A DNA stretch of 64,000 bases, taken from Chromatiaceae bacterium (GTDB taxonomy: Bacteria > Pseudomonadota > Gammaproteobacteria > Chromatiales > Chromatiaceae). Positions 16,000 to 23,955 of the stretch are shown here, in pieces; the stretch's first letter is position 1; each line of letters starts with the position of its first letter. The notes below the pieces were generated by a model that was not told the origin of the DNA, did not search any database, and was given only the letters and a program-made list of their open reading frames with translations. The position numbers and the translations under genes are program-made. The stretch spans positions 66,001 through 130,000 of the forward strand of contig JACKML010000005.1 in NCBI GenBank assembly GCA_024235415.1, given 5' to 3'.

Positions 16000-17043
16000 C
16001 TACCTGGCGAGCCGGGCTGCTGTCTTGTCTACCAGTGTCTGCTCGGTTTTGTTCGCCGGGGTTTGCGAAGAGAGCGCCGAGACCCCTTCGGCTACCGAGT
16101 CCGCGCTGATCGACGCCTTGACCAGCTGCGGGGCTGATTTCTTCAATGCCGCAAGGTCCCATCCGCACTGCTTTTCGATGACGGTGAACAATTCCGTATC
16201 GGTCTTGTGCAGCATGTTCAGGGTCGGGTCGTTGTCGCCCGGTTTGGGCCTCTGATCCCAGATGTACCTGGGCGACATCCTGCACGCCTTTTTGTACTTG
16301 GCCGGATAGTAGACCTCGGCCTGCTTGGTCTGCCCCCAGACGCTGGCACGACGTGGTGCCTCGCCACGCTGGGCGACGGTGATCGCGATGTAGTCACCCT
16401 GGTAGCGGACCTCGGGGTTGTGACGCGCATAGCGACTGCTGTTGAAGTCGATCGGCGCCTCCTTCAATGCACCGCCGACCAGTTCCATGCTGTGCTGGTC
16501 GAACAGGACGGGCTCGCCGGTCGGCAATGTGACCTTCAGCAAGCCGTTGGCGTGATCGATCTCCAGCGACGGCAGCTGCCGTCGCGGAAAGAAGTGCAGC
16601 TCGCGAAACATGTTGTCGTGGCTGAAGCGGCCGGAGATCTTGACGTCGTCATTGACTGCGAGGTGAATGTTCTCACGCGCGCGGTCAGCGAACATGAACG
16701 CATACTCGCGTCGCGGCCCCTTCTTCTTCAGCCCGACAGGGTTGACTGTCGGTGAGCCGTCATTCTGGAACGAGAAGCCGACGACACTGCGCTGTTTGCC
16801 AGGTTCGTAGAAGAAATAGCGCAGGCCATCGATCTCGGTGGCGCTGATGCTGCGGTCATAGCGGAACGGCTTGCGGATAGCGTCGCGTTCCGGGGGCGCC
16901 TGCCTGGACAGGGCGGCGAGTCCGTCGAATCGCTGCGGCGGTGGAGGCTGAACCACCGGTGGTTCAACAGGCGTGGGCTTTTGCTGCACTGGTGCACAGG
17001 CCGCCGCAAGCAGTGCAGCGCCGAGAATGGTGAGTTTACGCAA
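16000..17043 (-). CDS. Predicted lipoprotein of unknown function
   Basis: 347 residues. Signal peptide MRKLTILGAALLAAACAP with lipobox LAAAC (Cys16), then a Pro-rich linker (about 19-38) as in outer-membrane-tethered proteins. The body is beta-rich with DRSISATEIDGLRYFF and a central stretch HDNMFRELHFFPRRQLPSLE; two cysteines (KACRMSPRY and KQCGWDL) could form a disulfide. No catalytic signature seen. It is transcribed away from hypF and converges with the unknown membrane protein gene. I do not recognise the family. Confidence 0.65.
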   Translation of the reverse strand: MRKLTILGAALLAAACAPVQQKPTPVEPPVVQPPPPQRFDGLAALSRQAPPERDAIRKPFRYDRSISATEIDGLRYFFYEPGKQRSVVGFSFQNDGSPTVNPVGLKKKGPRREYAFMFADRARENIHLAVNDDVKISGRFSHDNMFRELHFFPRRQLPSLEIDHANGLLKVTLPTGEPVLFDQHSMELVGGALKEAPIDFNSSRYARHNPEVRYQGDYIAITVAQRGEAPRRASVWGQTKQAEVYYPAKYKKACRMSPRYIWDQRPKPGDNDPTLNMLHKTDTELFTVIEKQCGWDLAALKKSAPQLVKASISADSVAEGVSALSSQTPANKTEQTLVDKTAARLAR

Positions 17044-17101
17044 GGTTCTCGCTCCCGTTTCGTGACGGAGAGTAAGGATAGGACATTTGAAAAGCCTGTC
17101 T

Positions 17102-17130
17102 GTGACCCCGCCGGCAATAGGCGCGATAAT
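17102..17130 (+). promoter_or_regulatory. Sigma-70-like promoter of hypF
   Basis: GTGACC (4/6 match to TTGACA), a 17-base spacer, then GATAAT (5/6). The -10 ends 25 bases before the ATG at 17156, which supports that start over the longer frame opening at 17087. Confidence 0.5.
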
Positions 17131-17155
17131 TATACCTGCGGCAAGTTATTCGAGG

Positions 17156-19498
17156 ATGCCTGTTCCCTTGATCTGTGAATCGATTCGCGTGCGTGGCCTG
17201 GTGCAGGGTGTCGGCTTTCGGCCTACCGTATGGCGCCTGGCACGTGATTGCGGCCTGTCGGGTGATGTGCGCAACGATGGTGCCGGGGTGCTGATCCGGC
17301 TGCTGGGGCAGGCCGCTGTGATCGACGATTTTGTCGCGCGGCTGATACGCGAGTGTCCGCCGCTGGCGCGTATCGACGCCCTGGAGCGCTCGGTCCCCGG
17401 CGAGGCGTTCGAGTCCGCGCCGGGCGGTTTTTCGATCGTGGCCAGTGACGGTGGTGACGTACATACCGGCGTTGTTGCCGACGCGGCGACCTGCGCCGCG
17501 TGTCGGGAAGAGGTCCTGGATCCGACCAACCGGCGCTACCGCTACCCGTTCACGAACTGCACACACTGTGGTCCGCGACTCAGCATCGTGCATCGCATTC
17601 CCTACGACCGCGCCAACACCAGCATGGCTGCCTTTCCGATGTGTCCGGCCTGTGAAAGTGAATACGCGGACCCTGCGGACCGGCGCTTTCATGCGCAGCC
17701 GAATGCCTGTGCCGTGTGTGGGCCGCGGGTATGGCTGGAGGATGCACACGGTGCTCCGGCAAGAGTCGACGCCGCCGAGGATGCCATCGCGACCGCAAGC
17801 CGCCTGTTGCGACAGGGCAGGGTCGTCGCGATCAAGGGCATCGGCGGTTTCCACCTCGCATGTGACGCGTGCAATGCGGATGCGGTCGCAAGCCTGCGTC
17901 AGCGCAAGCGGCGCTATCGCAAGCCGTTTGCGCTGATGGCGCGCGATCTCGAGGCAATCGAACGCTATTGCAGCATCGACGAGAGCGAACGCGCACTGCT
18001 CGGCTCCTCGGCAGCACCGGTGGTGCTTCTTCGAGCGGTCCATCAGTCGAGGCTGGCGGCCGAAGTGGCACCAGGGCAGTCGACACTCGGCTTCATGCTG
18101 CCTTACAGCCCGTTGCACCACCTGTTGCTGGAGAACTGGGACACCCCGCTGGTGATGACCAGCGGCAACCTCAGTGAGGAGCCGCAGTGCACGGCAAACG
18201 AGGACGCCGGAAGGCGTCTGGCGGGCATCGCGGACCACTACCTGCTGCACGACCGCGAGATCGTCAATCGCGTGGACGATTCGGTCGTGCGCGTGATGGA
18301 TGACAGACCCCGCGTGCTGCGTCGCGCCCGCGGCTATGCGCCGTCGCCGCTGGTGCTACCGGCGGGTTTCGAGCGGGCTGCCCCGGTACTGGCGCTTGGC
18401 GGTGAACTCAAGAACACCCTGTGCCTCCTCAAGGACGGACAGGCCATCGCATCACAGCACCTGGGCGACCTCGAGGACGCGTGCACCGCTGACGATTTCG
18501 AGCGCACTGTCGATCTGTACCGACAGCTGTTCCAGCACCGGCCGGGCGCTGTGGCCGTGGATCTGCATCCGGACTACCGATCGACGCGCTACGGTCAGGC
18601 CCTGGCCGCGCGGGAAGGCCTGGAACTGATCATGGTGCAACACCATTTCGCACACATCGCCAGCGTGCTGGCCGATTGCGGTCGGGCGCTGGATGCGGGG
18701 CCAGTGATTGGTGTCGCCCTGGACGGGCTCGGGTTCGGCGCGGATGGCACCATCTGGGGGGGCGAATTTTTACTCGCTGACTACCGTGGCTACCGGCGTG
18801 TCGCGCACCTGGCGCCGGCGCCGATGCCTGGAGGTACCAAGGCGATCCTGGAGCCGTGGCGCAATACCTATGCGCACCTGGCCACCCACGTCGGCTGGGA
18901 TCGCTTTGTACAGGAATTCGGCGGGATCGAGTTGGCGGAATACTGGCACGGGAAACCACTGGAGCTGCTTGGCACGATGATCGCGCGCGCGATCAATGCG
19001 CCACAAAGCAGCTCCTGCGGGCGTCTGTTCGATGCCGTTGCCGGTGCGCTGGGTGTATGTCGCGAGACGATCGCCTATGAGGGACAGGCGGCGATCGAAC
19101 TGGAGGTCCTCGCCTTAAGCGCCGATACCACGCTGGAACAGGGCTATCCTTTTGCCGTCGATACGCAGGTCGACCCCTGGATCCTAGATCCGGCACCGAT
19201 GTGGCAGGCGTTGCTGACAGATCTGCAGCAGGGCGTGCCGCTGCCGACCATCGCTGCCCGCTTTCATGCCGGCCTGGCCGATGCGGTGGTCGGGCTGGCC
19301 GGCCGTCTGGCGGCGTCGCACCAGGTCGACAGCGTGGCGCTGTCCGGCGGCGTGTTGCAGAACAAGACGTTGTTCCAGGCCGTGGCGCGAGGGTTGAGGG
19401 AATCGGGGCTGCACGTCCTCAGTCATTCGCGGGTGCCGACCAACGACGGCGGGTTGTCGCTGGGGCAGGCGGTCGTCGCCGCGGCACGCGGCCTGTAA
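17156..19498 (+). CDS. hypF: [NiFe]-hydrogenase maturation carbamoyltransferase HypF
   Basis: 780 residues, the full length of HypF (~750-780). HypF makes the CN ligands of the [NiFe] site with HypE, using carbamoyl phosphate and ATP. Domains: acylphosphatase (RVRGLVQGVGFRPTVWRLA), two zinc fingers (CAACREEVLDP...CTHCGPR and CPACESEYADP...CAVCGPR), YrdC-like (IKGIGGFHLACDACN...RRYRKPFALMARD) and Kae1-like (VQHHFAHIASVLAD, ALDGLGFGADGTIWGGEF, LSGGVLQNKTLF). All catalytic signatures look intact. No other hyp or hydrogenase gene is in the window, but a NicO-type nickel permease is 0.7 kb away. Start chosen from the promoter at 17102 and the domain boundary. Confidence 0.94.
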   Translation: MPVPLICESIRVRGLVQGVGFRPTVWRLARDCGLSGDVRNDGAGVLIRLLGQAAVIDDFVARLIRECPPLARIDALERSVPGEAFESAPGGFSIVASDGGDVHTGVVADAATCAACREEVLDPTNRRYRYPFTNCTHCGPRLSIVHRIPYDRANTSMAAFPMCPACESEYADPADRRFHAQPNACAVCGPRVWLEDAHGAPARVDAAEDAIATASRLLRQGRVVAIKGIGGFHLACDACNADAVASLRQRKRRYRKPFALMARDLEAIERYCSIDESERALLGSSAAPVVLLRAVHQSRLAAEVAPGQSTLGFMLPYSPLHHLLLENWDTPLVMTSGNLSEEPQCTANEDAGRRLAGIADHYLLHDREIVNRVDDSVVRVMDDRPRVLRRARGYAPSPLVLPAGFERAAPVLALGGELKNTLCLLKDGQAIASQHLGDLEDACTADDFERTVDLYRQLFQHRPGAVAVDLHPDYRSTRYGQALAAREGLELIMVQHHFAHIASVLADCGRALDAGPVIGVALDGLGFGADGTIWGGEFLLADYRGYRRVAHLAPAPMPGGTKAILEPWRNTYAHLATHVGWDRFVQEFGGIELAEYWHGKPLELLGTMIARAINAPQSSSCGRLFDAVAGALGVCRETIAYEGQAAIELEVLALSADTTLEQGYPFAVDTQVDPWILDPAPMWQALLTDLQQGVPLPTIAARFHAGLADAVVGLAGRLAASHQVDSVALSGGVLQNKTLFQAVARGLRESGLHVLSHSRVPTNDGGLSLGQAVVAAARGL

Positions 19499-19527
19499 GG
19501 CCAAATATCCGCGGTTCGGCTTGTTGG

Positions 19528-19877
19528 TCACTGATGTTGGCGGGGGTGCAAGAGATAGTCGAGCAGGACCTTTGGGCTGTTGCCCGGTACATCGCATGCC
19601 GATTAAACCAGGGTGAGGCTGCCTTGGGCAGCGATGTCCCGCAGCCTTTGCACTGCCTCGGGCCTTGCTTCGAGTTCCTGCCGGTGGCGTGACCGGAATC
19701 TGTTTCATCTATCCGGCACATGTCCGAACCACTGCCGCCGCTTGGTCGATGGCGCAATCTACTTCAGCCACAGGTAGATTGCCGAGGATGCGGCGCAACC
19801 AAAGGCCCTCGACCAGGACCCGGGTGCCGGCCGTCTTCCGGCGTGGCCGGAAGATAGATGCGTTTGCACTGGATCAT
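19528..19877 (-). pseudogene. Decayed DUF488 (YeaO-like) gene
   Basis: Read across frames this matches the DUF488/YeaO family end to end. The start MIQCKRIYLPATPEDG is at 19877. A frameshift after ~16 codons is followed by RVLVEGLWLRR (family RVLVDRLWPRG). A second shift near the middle gives QWFGHVPDR, then a TGA where a Trp is expected, then RQELEARPEAVQRLRDIAAQ GSLTLV, a TAA where Tyr is expected, and VLLDYL near the end. Two frameshifts and two stops make a functional product impossible. The length (~116 codons) equals the intact family. It lies 28 bases downstream of the tRNA-Arg 3' end on the same strand. Confidence 0.85.
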
Positions 19878-19905
19878 GCGGATTCCTTCGGTTGGCGAAG
19901 GAAAT

Positions 19906-19982
19906 TGGCGCGCCCGACAGGATTCGAACCTGTGACCACTGCCTTCGGAGGGCAGTACTCTATCCAACTGAGCTACGGGCGC
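19906..19982 (-). tRNA. tRNA-Arg (anticodon CCG)
   Basis: 77 bases including an encoded CCA. The acceptor stem GCGCCCG pairs with CGGGCGC; the D arm contains AGCTCAGTTGGATAGAGT; the anticodon stem CTGCC/GGCAG holds loop CTCCGAA, giving anticodon CCG (reads CGG, Arg); the T arm has ACAGG-TTCGAAT-CCTGT. It reads on the minus strand, upstream of a decayed DUF488 gene. Confidence 0.97.
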
Positions 19983-20170
19983 ATAAAGCTGTTTGTGTCA
20001 CGGACGCTGCCTCGGCGTCCAGGTCGCTGTGCCAGCGACAGGGCAGTACCCACGCCGCTGCGCGCGGGCATTCTCGCCTATTTGTCGAGTTCACCTCAAT
20101 GGTGATTGTGCCTTTTCTCGCTGCCCGATACGGTCGCTGCGGCTGCACACATCGTGTGCCGGGGGCTGTT

Positions 20171-20884
20171 TCAAGCGATGCCGTACATCAGCCCGTGGGT
20201 CGACTGCTGAAGCAGCATGGCGCCCAACGCAATGGTGAAGATGCCCAACACCGTGGTGAGTCCATTGTGTGCCCAGGTCAGGCTGCGTGCGGACCAGCGC
20301 AGTGGCAGGCTGATAACGATCGCGAGTGCAAACATCCCGAGGATAGAGCCAAACCCGAACATCGCCATGTATATCAGGCCCTGCCACACGGATTGCACAC
20401 TACCGAGCGCGAACACCATCAACGCGGCAGAGCCGGCCATGCCATGCACCATGCCGACCAGCAGCGCACGCAGTGGCAGCGGTTTCTTGTGGCGATGCTG
20501 GTGCGGGTCGGCGACGTGCGGACGCCCGGAAACATGACTGTGGGCGTGAAAATGGGTTTCCTCGCCGTGGCTGTGGACATGGTAGTGCACGCGTTTCCGC
20601 CACAGGCGCAGCAATACATCGGCGCCGAGGACGACCAGCATCACCCCGACCGCCGCTTCGAGAAGCAACGCCAGATGCGGGCCGATCGAGCCGCCGAGCA
20701 GCAACACGCTGCCGCCGAACACGAGCAGGGTAAGGGCGTGCCCCAGGCCCCAGGCCATGCCATGACGTGCCGCGTCGCCCAGGCTATGGCTGCGCGTGCT
20801 GAGACTCGCAACGGCGGCGAGATGGTCCGCCTCCACTGCATGTTGCAGTCCCAGCAGCAGACCAAGGATGAGTACGCTGAACAT
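20171..20884 (-). CDS. NicO/UreH-type nickel-cobalt permease
   Basis: 237 residues from the ATG at 20884, with GGAG 6 bases upstream. About six hydrophobic helices. The first carries GLQHAVEADHLAAV, the metal-recognition HxxxxDH signature of nickel/cobalt permeases; a cytoplasmic-type loop at ~115-155 is packed with His (HYHVHSHGEE, HFHAHSHVSG, HQHRHKK), as in metal-sensing loops. HGMAGSAALMV in a later helix is a second conserved His motif. It probably imports or exports Ni2+ or Co2+. With hypF nearby, nickel for hydrogenase is the likeliest use (inference). Upstream on the minus strand are a TTGACA and a GATAAT, but their spacing to each other is wrong for one promoter. Confidence 0.85.
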   Translation of the reverse strand: MFSVLILGLLLGLQHAVEADHLAAVASLSTRSHSLGDAARHGMAWGLGHALTLLVFGGSVLLLGGSIGPHLALLLEAAVGVMLVVLGADVLLRLWRKRVHYHVHSHGEETHFHAHSHVSGRPHVADPHQHRHKKPLPLRALLVGMVHGMAGSAALMVFALGSVQSVWQGLIYMAMFGFGSILGMFALAIVISLPLRWSARSLTWAHNGLTTVLGIFTIALGAMLLQQSTHGLMYGIA

Positions 20885-21182
20885 CGGTAGCTCCGATCGA
20901 CACCGTGGGATTATCGCGACAAAACGCCACCGACACACTGCCGCCTGTCAATAGGAACGGTCTTTGTCCACGTTTTGCGGGCGCTGCACTCGACCAGGCC
21001 GGCTGCGCGGCGTCTGGGGATTGCCGTCCAATACATCACATACATAAATTCAATACCCATATCAGAAAAAACCGGACTATCCTCTTGTTGTCGATGGCGC
21101 AGCGCAATAGACGCAAGGCCTTTCGGCCCGTGGTTGTGGTGCGACCAGCACGACAATTGTTTTGTCCAAAGGAGATTTGACC
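20885..21182. other. Divergent intergenic region
   Basis: 298 bases between the divergent NicO permease and DsrC-like genes. An AT-rich patch near 21030-21080 probably carries promoter elements. I saw no riboswitch-like structure, tRNA or confident operator. Confidence 0.4.
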
Positions 21183-21527
21183 ATGCCCCTGGCAGTTTCG
21201 AGCCGCGCACCAGTTACGACGGTCGCGACCTTTCCACTCGACGATGAAGGCTTCCTGCTGGAGCGCAAGCTCTGGACCCGGGACTTGGCCCAGCAACTCG
21301 CAGACCAGCAGGCACTGGGTACGCTGGGTCAGACCCAGTGGCTGATCATCGATTTTGTCCGCGACAGGTATTTTCGCCTTGGGGCCCTGCCGCCGATGCG
21401 CAATCTGTGTCGCAAACTGGGCGTCGATCGTGAGGCGGTGAAGAAGTCTTTTGGCGGCTGCCGTCAGCTGTGGCAGATAGCCGGCCTGCCAAACCCGGGT
21501 GAAGAGGCCCTCAGCTACATGGGCTGA
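21183..21527 (+). CDS. DsrC/TusE-family protein lacking the canonical C-terminal cysteines
   Basis: 114 residues from the ATG at 21183 (AAGGAG 10 bases upstream). The fold signature is clear: DDEGFLLERKLWTRDLAQQL, QWLIIDFVRDRYFRLGALPP, MRNLCRKLG and the C-terminal IAGLPNP arm. DsrC and TusE carry sulfur on a penultimate Cys in GLPKPTGCV; here the arm ends GLPNPGEEALSYMG with no Cys. The only cysteines are Cys76 and Cys93 (SFGGCRQLW), and neither sits at the usual CysA or CysB place. It therefore cannot act as a standard trisulfide carrier and may be a regulatory DsrC relative (RspA-like). It stands alone, with no dsr or tus genes nearby. Confidence 0.8.
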   Translation: MPLAVSSRAPVTTVATFPLDDEGFLLERKLWTRDLAQQLADQQALGTLGQTQWLIIDFVRDRYFRLGALPPMRNLCRKLGVDREAVKKSFGGCRQLWQIAGLPNPGEEALSYMG

Positions 21528-21532
21528 CGGCC

Positions 21533-21551
21533 CGCCGTCTGATCGACGGCG
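21533..21551. terminator. Hairpin between convergent genes
   Basis: CGCCGTC-TGATC-GACGGCG, a 7-bp perfect stem just after the DsrC-like stop and before the end of ccmI. No T run on either strand, so it is a weak terminator candidate. Confidence 0.35.
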
Positions 21552-21635
21552 CCGGACGGCGCATCAGCTGTACAAGACGCCCGCCGCGCCCGCCACGATG
21601 GGTGCGGCGCCTTGCCACCTGCGCCAGGCGCGCGC

Positions 21636-22937
21636 CTATTCGACGACGCGATCGATAAGCAGCTGCACGCTTTGCGGCGGATTGGCGCTGTCCACGACCA
21701 CATCGCTCGCCACCAGGTCTCCGGCCTGCGTCCCCGCCTGACCACTCTTCGAGACCTTTGCACTGACCTTCACCCGGGCGAACGATGACAGCTTCATCGC
21801 CGGCATCATGGCCATCGCGTCGGTCAGGGTGACGGTCAGCGGCAACTCGCTGACCTGATGCCTGGCAACGGCCAGTGGCATTGGCGGCCCACTCTCGGCG
21901 CGAGCGAGTACGAACAGGGTGTCGCCGGGCGATGCCTTGTCGAGAACTGCAGGCGCCAGCGCCACCTCGACGGTGATCCTGGCACCGTCAATCGCAGTGC
22001 CGTCGGTCGTGGCGCTGTCAGTCGCGGGTGGTGCGGCGGACATGCCCGTGCCGCCCATGATCGGCGGTAGCATCGCGGCCTGCGCGGGCGGCTGCCCACC
22101 GGCCTGCGTGATCATCTGTCCCAGTTCGGCCTGCATCGCCGGTTCGTCGTCGAGCAAAGGGTAGGCGCGCTGCCAGTAATCGAGCGCCTTGGCGTTGTCG
22201 CCGGTGTCGGCCGCGGCATTACCCAATAGCCACATCGCCGTCACGCTTGTCGGGTCCAGTTGCAGGGCCTTTTCCAATAGCTCCATCGCACGCGGTCCGA
22301 CACGCCGACCGTCACGCATGGTTATTGCATCGGCAAGCGACAACAGGGCAGCGGTCTCCTCGGGCAGCAGGCGCACCACCTGTTCGAACGCATGCGCTGC
22401 CTCGGCGTAGTTCTGCAGTCGCATGTAGGTGCGGCCGAGCAGGAACCAGCCCTCGGCATTGTCCGGGTCGGCGTCCATCCGTGCGCGCAGTTTCTCCACC
22501 AGGTCGGCGATCGCCGGTACTTCACCGCTGCTGCCGTGCCCTGCAGCCGCACCGGTGGCGTTGCCTGAGCCCTCGATCAGGTTCGGCGAACCGATCTTCA
22601 GATAGGTCGGTACGGTGATCAGCGGGATCAGCAGCGCAGCGATGACCAGGGCGATGCGCCCACCGCTCGCTGAAGACGTCGGACGCGCGACGGCGGTACC
22701 CTCGAGATCCTGTGCAAGCGCCAGCTCGAGGTCCTGTTTCGCCTGTGTGAATTCCTCGTCCGACAGGTCGCCGGCATCCTTCTGCTTGACCAGTTCCGCG
22801 AGGTGTTCGCGTGCGATCTCGACGTTGAAGCGCTCGGTGGCATCCGTGCTCGCGCGGTGCTGCCTCAGCAGGGTGGGCGCAAGAATGGCCAGGGCCGCGA
22901 CAATCATCGCGGCGGAAATCATCCAGAACAGGGTCAT
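21636..22937 (-). CDS. ccmI: Cytochrome c biogenesis protein CcmI (TPR, apocytochrome chaperone)
   Basis: 433 residues. Two N-terminal helices (MISAAMIVAALAILAPTLL and IALVIAALLIPLITVPTYL) flank a cytoplasmic loop, HLAELVKQKDAGDLSDEEFTQ, the CcmI/CycH pattern. A periplasmic TPR region follows (about 155-290: AEGWFLLGRTYMRLQNYAEA, AMWLLGNAAADTGDNAKAL), then a beta-rich C-terminal domain. CcmI holds the apocytochrome C-terminus and delivers it to CcmF/H. It is last in the ccm cluster; its start overlaps the end of ccmH (ATGA). Confidence 0.93.
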   Translation of the reverse strand: MTLFWMISAAMIVAALAILAPTLLRQHRASTDATERFNVEIAREHLAELVKQKDAGDLSDEEFTQAKQDLELALAQDLEGTAVARPTSSASGGRIALVIAALLIPLITVPTYLKIGSPNLIEGSGNATGAAAGHGSSGEVPAIADLVEKLRARMDADPDNAEGWFLLGRTYMRLQNYAEAAHAFEQVVRLLPEETAALLSLADAITMRDGRRVGPRAMELLEKALQLDPTSVTAMWLLGNAAADTGDNAKALDYWQRAYPLLDDEPAMQAELGQMITQAGGQPPAQAAMLPPIMGGTGMSAAPPATDSATTDGTAIDGARITVEVALAPAVLDKASPGDTLFVLARAESGPPMPLAVARHQVSELPLTVTLTDAMAMMPAMKLSSFARVKVSAKVSKSGQAGTQAGDLVASDVVVDSANPPQSVQLLIDRVVE

Positions 22938-23410
22938 GCGTTTCTCTTGTCTCGGTCGGTATCGAGCAATGCCGCCGCATTCCTGATGCTGGCGTCATCG
23001 ATGTTATTGTCCTGCCCGGCACGGCGCCGCCGGACGGTGCGGATCAGCAGGCTTATCCCGATCACCAGAATGATGAACGGACCGGCCCACAGCAGCAGCG
23101 TGCTGTTGGTCAGGCGCGGGCGATACAGCACGAACTCGCCGTATCGGTCGACCATGTAGTCGACGATCTCGCCTTCGCTCTTGTCCTGCTTGACCATTTC
23201 GTAGGTCTTGCGACGCAGGTCGACGGCCAGTTCGGCGTTCGAATCGGCCAGGTTCTGGTTTTGACAGACCAGGCAGCGCAGTTCGGCAATCAGCTTGTTG
23301 TAGCGTGCCTCCTGCTCCGGGCCTTCGAAATTGTGCACCTCGACCCGGGCAGACGCAGAGACCGCGAGTAGCAGGGCGGCGACAAAGAACATGGACTTAA
23401 CAGACGTCAT
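22934..23410 (-). CDS. ccmH: Cytochrome c biogenesis thiol protein CcmH (CcmL)
   Basis: 158 residues from the ATG at 23410, which overlaps the dsbE stop; a longer frame begins inside dsbE without reason. Signal peptide (MFFVAALLLAVSASA), then the redox motif LRCLVCQNQNLADSNAELA (CxxC), which reduces apocytochrome cysteines, and a C-terminal helix LLLWAGPFIILVIGISLLI that anchors it in the inner membrane. It works between DsbE/CcmG and CcmF/CcmI. Confidence 0.94.
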   Translation of the reverse strand: MTSVKSMFFVAALLLAVSASARVEVHNFEGPEQEARYNKLIAELRCLVCQNQNLADSNAELAVDLRRKTYEMVKQDKSEGEIVDYMVDRYGEFVLYRPRLTNSTLLLWAGPFIILVIGISLLIRTVRRRRAGQDNNIDDASIRNAAALLDTDRDKRNA

Positions 23411-23955
23411 GAGGCACTCCGGGCGGCCGCGAAGTAGCGGCTGAATTTTTCTTTCCATACCTGCGGCGTGATTGCCCCGGTGTGCTTCTCGCGCACGACG
23501 CCGCCAGCGTCGATCAGGAATGTCTCGGGTGCGCCGTACACGCCCCAGTCGATCGCTGCATTGCTGCTGGGGTCGAAAGCAATCTTCAGGAACGGGTTGC
23601 CGAGACGCTCGATCATGGCCTTGGCATCGGCCGCGTCATCGCGCCAATTGATGCCGACGATCGGAACGCCCTCGCGACGTGCCAGATAAACCAGGTATTC
23701 GTGCTCTTTCCAGCACTCCGGGCACCAGGTGCCCCAGACGTTCAACAGCCAGACCTTGCCGGCCATATCGGATGGGCGAACTGTCTGGGTCGGATCCAGC
23801 AGGTCCGGCAGGCTGAACTCCGGTGCGCTGCGTCCGATGAACTGGGTCGGCACGTCGCGCGGGTTGTACTCACCCTCGTTCATCTTGCCCAGCACGAACC
23901 AGAACAATCCGGCCAGGGCCAGAAACAGTACCAGTGGGACGACCGCCCGGGTCAT
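23407..23955 (-). CDS. dsbE: Thiol:disulfide interchange protein DsbE (CcmG)
   Basis: 182 residues. N-terminal membrane anchor VVPLVLFLALAGLFWFVLG, then a thioredoxin fold with active site WGTWCPECWKEH (CPEC) and the family GVPIVGINWRDD insert and cis-Pro loop GAPETFLID. It is kept reduced by DsbD-type proteins and passes electrons to CcmH/apocytochrome in the periplasm. Its start overlaps the ccmF stop by 4 bases. Confidence 0.95.
   Translation of the reverse strand: MTRAVVPLVLFLALAGLFWFVLGKMNEGEYNPRDVPTQFIGRSAPEFSLPDLLDPTQTVRPSDMAGKVWLLNVWGTWCPECWKEHEYLVYLARREGVPIVGINWRDDAADAKAMIERLGNPFLKIAFDPSSNAAIDWGVYGAPETFLIDAGGVVREKHTGAITPQVWKEKFSRYFAAARSAS

Noticed and set aside
17087..17155. Longer HypF start at 17087
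   Set aside because: The promoter at 17102-17130 lies inside this extension and the acylphosphatase domain starts after 17156.
19906..19982. Integration site (att) at tRNA-Arg
   Set aside because: No direct repeat of the tRNA 3' end and no integrase in the window.
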